Below are positions 35,201-41,584 of a stretch of 41,584 nucleotides of DNA, in pieces. The stretch comes from Confluentibacter sediminis (GTDB lineage Bacteria; Bacteroidota; Bacteroidia; Flavobacteriales; Flavobacteriaceae), in NCBI RefSeq assembly GCF_003258355.1, contig NZ_QKPO01000023.1, forward strand, positions 1 to 41,584, given 5' to 3'. Made by a program: the position numbers and the translations under genes. The notes under the pieces were generated by a model. That model was given only the letters and a program-made list of their open reading frames with translations, made no database searches and was not told the origin of the DNA. The stretch's first letter is position 1, and each line of letters starts with the position of its first letter.

Positions 35201-35937
35201 AATGGGAATCGCAGGATCGTATTGGAGATGCTATAAGTAGAAATGGGGGGAACATAATAGGGTATTCAGCAGGATCTTTGTTTTCTGTGCCTTTTGCAGG
35301 TTTAGATTCAAATGGTATTCCAACTTTTTATGGTGAAGACGGTGAAATTATTTATTCACTTAATTTACAAGATAGAGAAGATATAACGAAACATTTAAAG
35401 TATGAAGGGCCAACAGAACCTACTTTTTTTGGAGGTTTTAACAATACAATAAGTTACAAAAATCTATCTTTTGATTTTGGTTTTTCTTATAGAGGTGGAA
35501 ATAAAATCCGGTTAGATGATGCCTATAAATCGACATATGATGATTATAATTCCTTACCAGGAGATTTAATTAATAGATGGTCTCTTCCAGGTGACGAAAA
35601 CATTACCAATATTCCTGCTATATTATCTGAAACTGTTAGTAATAGTTTAGATGCCGCAGGTTCAAATGCATATGAACTTTATAATAAAAGTGATCTACGA
35701 GTTGCCGATGGTGATTTTGTAAGACTTAAAAATATCAAGCTAACATATAGAATGCCTGAAAGTTTTATTCGTAACACCTGGTTAAAATCTGCTTCAATGA
35801 GTCTCTCAGCATATAATCTTTGGTTGCTATATTCAGATGATAAATTAAATGGTATTGATCCAGAGTTTTTCCAAACAGGAGGGGTTTCTCTCCCTTTAAC
35901 AAGAAGCTACACTTTTACGCTTAATTTTAATTTTTAA
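32290..35937 (+). CDS. SusC/RagA-type TonB-linked outer-membrane receptor with STN signalling domain
   Basis: A 1215-residue TonB-dependent receptor. After the signal peptide (LLSLFAIVSMFSVQAKS) come an STN domain (about 46-118: KITLNVNNVLIQDVFNEIE...), which senses occupancy and contacts FecR, then a carboxypeptidase-regulatory-like domain (about 136-207: VKGIVSSSIDGLPLPGVTILVKGT). The plug follows, starting SLDEVIVTGYQ, with SAIN-type IRIRGNSSINGLNKPLWVIDG and YGARALDGVIVITTKRG. A 22-strand barrel, ending in the aromatic TLNFNF, completes it. It should import a nutrient captured by the SusD lipoprotein five bases downstream. No carbohydrate enzyme is nearby, so a polysaccharide substrate is not indicated. 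Confidence 0.97.
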   Translation: MKKMNRCNLFVTERFNSKFNLKMKLLSLFAIVSMFSVQAKSFSQDQKITLNVNNVLIQDVFNEIESMSEIRFLYNNSKLDAVKRVTINVKDQYVSEVLKTLLAGTDIEFVIKKKYIILKSSENKFEQQNNLIQNSVKGIVSSSIDGLPLPGVTILVKGTNIGTQTGFDGDYSIAASPGETLVFSYIGFKSIEKTVPSNSVLNVSMEEDVSSLDEVIVTGYQKISRKLFTGSASTIKLQDVKLDGVPDVSRALQGQVAGVEIENVSGTFGTSPAIRIRGNSSINGLNKPLWVIDGVILENAVDLSNTDITSGNLETILSSSTAGINPEDVESFEVLKDASATALYGARALDGVIVITTKRGKTGKPSINFTSSLSVKSKPTYNQFNFLNSGNEMSVYQELYEKGWIDIAGANTARNHGVFSDMLYKIANNELNWGPGGSPNYAYLQRYADANTDWFDVLFKESFARTNSFSISSGTETSRYRASISSLVDEGQTIADNVKNYTANLNADFDLSKDFTLGFKITGNVRDQKVAASENRKFNAITGVYERNFDINPFNYALYTSRSITPYDENGDLQFLRRNYAPFNIIHEVAHNYVDLDLMDLSFQTNLNWKLTNNLNFTTVLQGRWYESNALQTIHENSNNAEAYRADNPLIAGSNIFLFDDPDAPELLPYSVLPTGGFRKTTKNSLTNYYMRNQFDYSKVFSDVHTVSALLAQEITYSNRSYEKYDGWGYLFDKGGLVISDPNFIRFLDSRGEDYFGVNDTRARGWGVFTNLAYAYKSKYIINGTYTYTGDNRTGNSKAARYLPTWNISGAWNIHQESFMDNVDWVNQLRIKSTYGLSGKNPYDASAGLILYGAEPLRPDASEREVALLIDQLENSELTFEKLYEWNIGLETYLFNNRLGVELEYYKRTSEDLIGYVETNGVGGEGTKLGNIGTLKRDGYEITLRTVNLVSNDFKWSSNFNFSHSTSKITQWESQDRIGDAISRNGGNIIGYSAGSLFSVPFAGLDSNGIPTFYGEDGEIIYSLNLQDREDITKHLKYEGPTEPTFFGGFNNTISYKNLSFDFGFSYRGGNKIRLDDAYKSTYDDYNSLPGDLINRWSLPGDENITNIPAILSETVSNSLDAAGSNAYELYNKSDLRVADGDFVRLKNIKLTYRMPESFIRNTWLKSASMSLSAYNLWLLYSDDKLNGIDPEFFQTGGVSLPLTRSYTFTLNFNF

Positions 35938-35941
35938 TACT

Positions 35942-37375
35942 ATGAAAAAGAATTTAATGATATTATTAGGCTTTATTGTATTATTTGGATGCGATAATTA
36001 CCTAGATGAAGTACCCGATAATAGACAAACTGCAACAACTTTAGATGATGTGTCAGAGTTATTGGTGTCTGCTTATTCGGAGGCTATATATAGCTTTGTA
36101 GAATGGAAATCAGATAATGCCACAGCCATTCCCGAAAATGATCAATACACTTGGATGACTGAAAACTATACATTTCAGCCTGTTGTATCTTATGAACAAC
36201 AAGATACGCCAACTTATTTATGGGAAAATAATTATGCTGCTATAGCCCATTCCAACCAAGCTTTGGAGGCTTTAGGTGAAATTAAGGGAGGAGACGATTC
36301 TTATCGGAATGCTTTAAAAGGAGAAGCATTAATTACTAGAGCTTATAATCATTTTATGTTAGCTAGTGTTTTTTGTTTAAACTACAATGATGAAAATAAA
36401 TCAAGTTTGGGCATTCCATATATAACAGAACCAGAAACACAGTTAAAAGTATTTTATGACCGTGGTACCCTTGAAGAAACCTTTAAATTAATAGAAGATG
36501 ATATAAAGGAAGGGTTTCCTTTAATTTCTGATGAGTTTTATACAGGTTTGGGAAAATACCATTTCAATAAAAATGCCGCTATTGCCTTTGCATCTAGATT
36601 TTATTTGTTTAAAGGTGATTACGCAAAGTGTATAGAGTATTCGAATAAACTTTTAGGTTCTGGTGTTATAGGAACAACGTATGTAAGAGACATGGATGCT
36701 GTTTTTTCTGGTTCAGGGTCTGTTGCGATAGCTAATCAATTTATAGATGTTAATGATCCTACTAACTTATTGCTTGTAAGAAAAGAAACTTTAGCAGTTA
36801 CGAGATATACAAGAGGATATCAGCCTAACACAGGAACTTTCAACGAAATTTATCTTTATGACAACCCACAGGGAAGCGATGATTTCAGACGTTTGGCATA
36901 TGGTTATAGCTCATCTTCGGCTAGAAACCCACCTAAATATACAGAACTATTTAGATATACTACATCGACAACAGGCTTCCCTTATTTTATTATGCCAGAG
37001 TTACGCAGTGAAGAGGTTATATTAAATAGAATCGAAGCATACATTCAATTGGATAGATTACAAGATGCCATTAATGATTATAACGTAATGGCAACTTTAA
37101 GATATGATACTGGAGGGCAACTTACCATTACAGATGTGGTTGGGTACTATGGTGGTACAGAAAAAGAAGCTATGTTGAAGCTTGTTATAGGAGAACGCAG
37201 AAAGGAGTTTTTAAGAGAAGGTTTAAGGTGGTTTGATATAAAACGCTTTGATTTAGAAGTTACTCATATTGATGTATTGGGAAATGAGTATAACTTAACG
37301 GCTAAAGATTCGAGAAAAGCAGAACAAATTCCTTTAAAAGCAATCGCTAACGGAATCGAACCAAATCAAAGATAA
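35942..37375 (+). CDS. SusD/RagB-type nutrient-binding lipoprotein
   Basis: A 477-residue surface lipoprotein (lipobox LFGC, Cys17) that caps the SusC barrel. TPR-like helices appear as AIAHSNQALEAL, NALKGEALITRAYNHFMLA, and NKNAAIAFASRFYLFKGDYAKCIEYSNKLL. The C-terminal signature includes MPELRSEEVILNRIEAYIQLDRLQDAINDYN and IGERRKEFLREGLRWFDIKRF, typical of the SusD_RagB fold. It lies five bases after susC and is followed at once by the metallopeptidase gene, so it belongs to one transcription unit. Ligand unknown. Confidence 0.96.
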   Translation: MKKNLMILLGFIVLFGCDNYLDEVPDNRQTATTLDDVSELLVSAYSEAIYSFVEWKSDNATAIPENDQYTWMTENYTFQPVVSYEQQDTPTYLWENNYAAIAHSNQALEALGEIKGGDDSYRNALKGEALITRAYNHFMLASVFCLNYNDENKSSLGIPYITEPETQLKVFYDRGTLEETFKLIEDDIKEGFPLISDEFYTGLGKYHFNKNAAIAFASRFYLFKGDYAKCIEYSNKLLGSGVIGTTYVRDMDAVFSGSGSVAIANQFIDVNDPTNLLLVRKETLAVTRYTRGYQPNTGTFNEIYLYDNPQGSDDFRRLAYGYSSSSARNPPKYTELFRYTTSTTGFPYFIMPELRSEEVILNRIEAYIQLDRLQDAINDYNVMATLRYDTGGQLTITDVVGYYGGTEKEAMLKLVIGERRKEFLREGLRWFDIKRFDLEVTHIDVLGNEYNLTAKDSRKAEQIPLKAIANGIEPNQR

Positions 37376-37393
37376 TTGAAAAATATTAAGAAT

Positions 37394-38341
37394 ATGAAAA
37401 ATATAATAAAACATATAATACTATGCTTCGCAACTTTGTTGTTTATGCAATGCGACGGTAATGACCCCAACTTAGAGTATGTGGCACCAGAAAATCCAGA
37501 TATATCTAGTGTTAACGATCAATACCTCTACAGTAATAATGGCCATAGTCTTTTCGAGTTGTACGGTACGGCTACACGCTGGAGATGGAATGATAACTAT
37601 ATAGATCCGACGCAACGCGCGACTCCTATAAAATCAGATTTTGTTATTCCAGCCACAAAGTTAATTAACCATTTATGGATTGGTTCTTATGCTGCATCAG
37701 GAACGTCTGCCGCTAATTTTATTAAAGAATTATTCCCTGCAGAGTTAGTTTATATTGGTTCTTATATTTACAAAGAAGATGGAACTATATTATTAGGATA
37801 TGCCGAAGGTGGAGCCCGTGTTACAATTTTAAATCTAAATAGCTTAGATTATCAAGACAGAGATTGGATGACCCGTCCTGGAGGAGGTATATTAGCAACA
37901 GTGCATCATGAATTTTCTCATATCGTACATCAAAATTATGGCTTACCTGTAGGTTTTAATAAAATTTCAGACACCTATTTAGGTAATAACTGGAGTAATG
38001 GCGTTAGTAAGGAGGACGCGATAAAACTTGGTATGGTGCGAAATTATGGAACATTAAATGAATACGAAGATTTTTGTGAAATAATATCACATTTATTAGT
38101 TACAGATCCAGAGAGCTTTGAGGAAGATTTTATAGCTCAAGAAGATTGTACAACATATACAGATGCAGGAGACATTGTTAATTGTCAAGAGCTTAATGAA
38201 GGGCGTTTATTAATTAAGAAAAAAGTAGACCTTGTTGTAGAATATTATAAGAATTCTTTTAATGTAGATCTTTTAGCGGTAAGGGATTCATTGCAAGTTA
38301 GATTAAATAAAGTTATAGAAACTAACGAAATTCCAGATTAA
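37394..38341 (+). CDS. Putative zinc-binding metallopeptidase lipoprotein (Peptidase_Mx1-like)
   Basis: A 315-residue lipoprotein (lipobox LFMQC) with a gluzincin-type HEFSH motif at residues 172-176 (His-Glu-x-x-His) preceded by ILATVHHEF. Downstream, NEYEDFCEIISHLL carries Glu residues that could be the third zinc ligand. It matches the group annotated as putative zinc-binding metallopeptidase encoded with SusC/SusD pairs. I use the ATG at 37394 and not the in-frame TTG at 37376, which would overlap the SusD stop region. It probably trims a peptide or protein substrate at the cell surface before uptake. The SusC-SusD-peptidase-DUF4302 order is recurrent in Bacteroidota. Confidence 0.87.
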   Translation: MKNIIKHIILCFATLLFMQCDGNDPNLEYVAPENPDISSVNDQYLYSNNGHSLFELYGTATRWRWNDNYIDPTQRATPIKSDFVIPATKLINHLWIGSYAASGTSAANFIKELFPAELVYIGSYIYKEDGTILLGYAEGGARVTILNLNSLDYQDRDWMTRPGGGILATVHHEFSHIVHQNYGLPVGFNKISDTYLGNNWSNGVSKEDAIKLGMVRNYGTLNEYEDFCEIISHLLVTDPESFEEDFIAQEDCTTYTDAGDIVNCQELNEGRLLIKKKVDLVVEYYKNSFNVDLLAVRDSLQVRLNKVIETNEIPD

Positions 38342-38391
38342 GTAAAAGATGAGTTACTTTTTACTTAATTAGGTTAATAAAAATATAAATC

Positions 38392-39711
38392 ATGAATAAG
38401 ATTATAAAAATATTAGTATCGTCATTTCCGTTACTACTGCTTCTTTTAGCGATTAGTTGTTCAAATAATGATGTAGATCCTCTTTTTGATCAAACAATAA
38501 ATGAACGAACAGATGCTCTTAAAACAGAGTATTTAAACGTGTTAACAGCTCCTGAAAATGGATGGAAAGGATATTATTCGCCAAACAAAAACTTTGGTGC
38601 ATATACCATGCTTTTGAATTTTGATGAAAATGGTGGGGTTACAATAAAATCAGACTATCAATCTAATGAAGATGATATAACGTATAGGTTAGACAAAACA
38701 TTAAAAATTGAATTGGTTTTTGAGACTTCATCGGTATTTAGCGACATATTTGCTTTGAATAATAATAATAATGATGGTGAATTTGTGTTTAATGTATTAT
38801 CTGCAACCAGTGAAGAAATTGTTCTTGAAAGTAAATTGGACTATGGAGATGATGTGACGATTTTTAAATTGTATCCAGCAACTGCAGCCGATTTAGATTT
38901 AGATAATGTAAAAATGTCTGTAGAGAATATCGCGGGAGATGGTACCGAATCTGTTTTTAGAAATGTATTGTACAATGATGAGGTAATCGCAACATTTGAT
39001 TTTAATGCAGCAACAAGGCTAACAACCGTTAGTTATCTAAAAGATGGGAAAATAGAATCGGTAAGTGGTCCAATAGCAATTACGGCAGATGGTTTTTATT
39101 TTATAACCCCTATAGATGTTAATGGTATTATATTAACAAGTTTTGTATATAATCAAACCGCAAATGAATATGAAAATACTTCTGAAAATTTAAGGATTAT
39201 ATATGACAATATACCGGGAGTGCCTACTAATGATGTTGATAATTTAGGAACATCAGGTTATGAAACATTTGCATATAGAGTAGAATGGGGTATTAGTTTA
39301 TTGGAATCTTCTGGTTTTATAGCTTTACTAGAATCAATCAACCAATCAAATACATCTTTCACTATCGGTGCTTGGGAATATAATACAATACCAGATCAAG
39401 ATGGTAATATTATAATATATATTGGAATGGATAGTGTGGCTACAGGAGCTAGATATTATGGAGCTTATAGTTTTGCTCAAAGGATAGAAAATAATAAATT
39501 GTATTTAACATATAATGGGACACTTAACGGAAATGCGGCTTATTTTGAACCTTTATTAGAACCACTTTTAGGTTTTTTTAAAAGCAGTGAAGGTTTATAT
39601 TTTCAAAATGAAGGGTCATTTGTAACAGACACGAGTCAATATTCTAACTCGGCATCGACATTTACAAGTCTCGAGAATCCCCGTTTAAGGCTTTATGGAC
39701 TTTGGTATTAA
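38392..39711 (+). CDS. DUF4302 lipoprotein
   Basis: A 439-residue lipoprotein (LLLAISC lipobox near residue 23). The N-terminal part, ERTDALKTEYLNVLTAPENGWKGYYSPNKNFGAYTMLLNFDENG, is the DUF4302 hallmark: a helix followed by a W-x-x-Y-Y segment and beta strands. The rest is beta-rich and likely forms a surface ligand-binding or accessory domain. The family's function is not known. It is encoded with SusC/SusD loci and often with the peptidase type found just upstream. The gene is the last of the plus-strand unit and is followed by a strong terminator. Confidence 0.88.
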   Translation: MNKIIKILVSSFPLLLLLLAISCSNNDVDPLFDQTINERTDALKTEYLNVLTAPENGWKGYYSPNKNFGAYTMLLNFDENGGVTIKSDYQSNEDDITYRLDKTLKIELVFETSSVFSDIFALNNNNNDGEFVFNVLSATSEEIVLESKLDYGDDVTIFKLYPATAADLDLDNVKMSVENIAGDGTESVFRNVLYNDEVIATFDFNAATRLTTVSYLKDGKIESVSGPIAITADGFYFITPIDVNGIILTSFVYNQTANEYENTSENLRIIYDNIPGVPTNDVDNLGTSGYETFAYRVEWGISLLESSGFIALLESINQSNTSFTIGAWEYNTIPDQDGNIIIYIGMDSVATGARYYGAYSFAQRIENNKLYLTYNGTLNGNAAYFEPLLEPLLGFFKSSEGLYFQNEGSFVTDTSQYSNSASTFTSLENPRLRLYGLWY

Positions 39712-39800
39712 TTAAATAAGGAAAAAATAATAGGCAATATAAAAGATCGGGCTAAATAATAATTTGCTTTATTAAGCATATAGATTTATGTAAACATTGG

Positions 39801-39856
39801 AACAAGGTTGTACCAAGATGAATTCCATGTCATCATTTGGTACAGCTTTGTTTTTT
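39801..39856 (+). terminator. Long hairpin terminator of the SusC-D-peptidase-DUF4302 unit
   Basis: AACAAGGTTGTACCAA (39801-39816) pairs along its whole length with TTGGTACAGCTTTGTT (39837-39852), with two G-U pairs, and T follows. Inside, GATGA and TCATC form a further five-bp stem. The total stem of about 21 bp is longer than needed for termination. Confidence 0.88.
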
Positions 39857-40042
39857 CAATTAAAATAGGTTTTAGTAGCATTAGCATGTAGGAGAATGAA
39901 AGATGATGTCACGGTCATGATTTTAGTTTTATAAACTTATTTTAATAGATTGTTGCTTTTTATAAAGAATATTTTGTTATTTCTGTTGCAGATTAATTCA
40001 AATTGATTTAAAATATTTACTGACACTTAACGTTCAAATAAT

Positions 40043-40050
40043 TACTTTTG
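40043..40050 (+). promoter_or_regulatory. -7 promoter element of the porin gene (TACTTTTG)
   Basis: TACTTTTG fits TAnnTTTG and ends 19 bases before the ATG; no -33 TTG at the usual distance. Confidence 0.5.
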
Positions 40051-40069
40051 CTTCGGAAAAAATAAATTG

Positions 40070-41584
40070 ATGATAAAAATATTTTTAGCATTCCTTACGG
40101 TGTTTTTCTATTATGGAGCATTTGCTCAAGATAAACCAAATCGTTCACTTAGAGGAGAAGGCATGAAGTCGCCCAGCGATACCCAGCGTAAATCAGATAA
40201 AGAAGTTGCTAAAATAACAGATTACCTCATTATTTCTCATGAAAACGATACAACTTATGTTGATACGACGTTAACCATAAGAAAGGATTATAAATTCAAC
40301 TATTTAAGAAGAGACGACTTCGGACTTTTGCCTTTTTCAAATCTAGGGCAAACGTATAATAGTTTAACTTACGATTTTGAAAGTACCAGCTTAATGCCAA
40401 GTTTTGGGGCAAGAGCCAGACATTTTAATTATATGGAGGTAGAGGATATTAGTTATTATCGTGTTCCCACACCTTTAACCGAATTATTATATAAATCTGC
40501 ATTCGAACAAGGACAGTTGGCAGACTCCTTTTTTACAGTAAACACATCGCCTCAATTCAATTTTTCAATAGCTTATAAAGGGTTACGTTCATTGGGTAAA
40601 TATCAACATTTACTAACCAGTACAGGTAACTTTAGGTTTACGGCGAATTATCAAACAAAGAACAAGCGTTATTTTGTTAGAACCCATATTGTCACCCAAG
40701 ATTTAATGAATCAAGAAAATGGAGGGTTAAAAGATGATAATGTGCCATATTTTGAAAGTGGTGATCCTGAATTTTTGGATCGGTCTATATTAGAAATGAA
40801 TTTTGAAAATGCAGAAAACACTTTAGAGGGAAAAAGAGTTTATTTAGATCACAAGTATTATCTTTTAAATAAAAAAGATTCATTGTCAACAAATCAAATT
40901 AGTATAGGTCATATAATGTCTTTTGAAGATAAATTTTATCAATATGATCAATCTGCTGCGGTTACAAGTTTTTTTGGGTCAGCTTTTAAAACAACAGCAT
41001 TCACAGATCGTGTTACACTAGAAAATTTTTATAATCAAGCTAATTTAAATTATAGCAATGATATTATTGGAGATTTACAATTCAATATTAGTAATACCAA
41101 TTATAATTACGGATATGATAAAGTTGTAGTTTTAAATGGCAATACTATTACCAATAGATTAAAAGGCGATGTGTTTTCTGCAGGAGGAAAGTATCATAAA
41201 GCATTTCGGAAATTTGAATTCAATGGTGAATTAGGATTAAATGTAGCAGGAGATTTTGATGGTAATTATATAAAAGGAGAAGCTACGTTTAAACTTAATG
41301 AAGATGTATCGGCAACAGCGACCATAAATCACAACTCGAAAGCACCTAATTATAATTTACTATTGTACCAAAGTAATTATTTTAATTATAATTGGAGAAA
41401 CAATTTTAATAATACTGAAACACAACAACTATCATTTCAGCTACAATCCAAAAAAATAGCAAATATTTCTGTAGACTATTCAACAATCACAGATTACACG
41501 TATTTTAAAAAGGACACAGACAATGCCATAAAAGGGTTTCAGGATAATAAAACGATATCGTATTTAAGGGTTAAATTGGGAAAA
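40070..41584 (+). CDS. Putative porin (Porin_10 family), partial at window end
   Basis: An open frame of 505 codons running off the right edge without a stop. The signal peptide is IFLAFLTVFFYYGAFAQ. Then come RSLRGEGMKSPSD and a long beta-rich region: YNSLTYDFESTSLMP, FNYMEVEDISYYRVPTPLTE and FEQGQLADSFFTVNT, with FNFSIAYKGLRSLGKYQH next. These are the hallmarks of the Bacteroidota putative-porin family, outer-membrane beta-barrels normally of 600 or more residues. Later segments alternate aromatic and polar residues as barrel strands do. The frame was read at several points and stays open. Start ATG follows a -7 promoter element by 19 bases. Substrate unknown. Confidence 0.85.
   Translation, partial: MIKIFLAFLTVFFYYGAFAQDKPNRSLRGEGMKSPSDTQRKSDKEVAKITDYLIISHENDTTYVDTTLTIRKDYKFNYLRRDDFGLLPFSNLGQTYNSLTYDFESTSLMPSFGARARHFNYMEVEDISYYRVPTPLTELLYKSAFEQGQLADSFFTVNTSPQFNFSIAYKGLRSLGKYQHLLTSTGNFRFTANYQTKNKRYFVRTHIVTQDLMNQENGGLKDDNVPYFESGDPEFLDRSILEMNFENAENTLEGKRVYLDHKYYLLNKKDSLSTNQISIGHIMSFEDKFYQYDQSAAVTSFFGSAFKTTAFTDRVTLENFYNQANLNYSNDIIGDLQFNISNTNYNYGYDKVVVLNGNTITNRLKGDVFSAGGKYHKAFRKFEFNGELGLNVAGDFDGNYIKGEATFKLNEDVSATATINHNSKAPNYNLLLYQSNYFNYNWRNNFNNTETQQLSFQLQSKKIANISVDYSTITDYTYFKKDTDNAIKGFQDNKTISYLRVKLGK

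Larger units (their letters stand above)
39712..40069. other. 358-base intergenic region
   Basis: It holds the terminator of the DUF4302 gene (39801-39856) and, near the right end, a TACTTTTG promoter element (40043-40050). Between them I see no gene, tRNA or repeat; the sequence is A+T-rich. Confidence 0.6.

Noticed and set aside
39857-40042. tRNA or other structured RNA in the gap before the porin gene
   Set aside because: No cloverleaf, CCA end or T-loop sequence could be found on either strand.

Overview
The window is chromosomal DNA of a marine-type Flavobacteriaceae (Bacteroidota). The evidence is the low G+C content, the many promoters of the Bacteroidota form TAnnTTTG, the almost complete lack of Shine-Dalgarno sequences, and the gene families present: SusC/SusD, FecR with an ECF sigma factor, SecDF fusion, DUF2911, DUF6588, DUF4302 and Porin_10. 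No rRNA, tRNA, insertion sequence, prophage or CRISPR array was seen. I could not run any search, so family names rest on motif reading.

Layout. 1-6030: folD faces a minus-strand run of six genes (HerA-like ATPase, small lipoprotein, YitT membrane protein, cupin, alpha/beta hydrolase, RluF-type pseudouridine synthase). 6201-8033: queE and a flavin-binding stress protein (+), then a DUF2911 protein (-). 8163-13295: a minus-strand tRNA-amidation operon. 13474-16737: dipeptide epimerase and gyrB (+). 16804-25798: metzincin-like lipoprotein (-), DUF6588 protein, malate dehydrogenase, a small secreted protein, secDF, then an ATP-grasp/GNAT gene pair. 25795-30894: nucleoid-associated protein, a large lipoprotein, rnhB and an ECF sigma factor (-). 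31001-39711: FecR anti-sigma factor, SusC, SusD, zinc metallopeptidase lipoprotein and DUF4302 lipoprotein (+). 40070-end: Porin_10 outer-membrane protein, cut by the window edge.

The most interesting region is 8163-13322. A divergent GatC-like protein, GatA and a GatB-AspRS fusion are encoded as one operon, which should charge tRNA(Asn) with Asp and amidate it to Asn. In front of it I find a complete ribosome-mediated attenuator: a TATATTTG promoter, a 14-codon leader ORF with eight Asn codons (MIFNNNNNFNNPNL), a 10-bp terminator hairpin with a T7 tract, and a segment just after the leader stop that can pair with the terminator's 5' arm as an antiterminator. The natural reading is that low Asn-tRNA(Asn) stalls the leader ribosome and switches on the enzymes that make Asn-tRNA(Asn).

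A second unusual feature is that the linker joining GatB to AspRS is a heptanucleotide tandem array (7 perfect units, 11 in register). Because 7 is not a multiple of 3, gain or loss of one unit would break the fusion. Related heptamer arrays lie directly upstream of folD, queE and the gene at 20095, so the linker may be a former intergenic array captured into a coding sequence.
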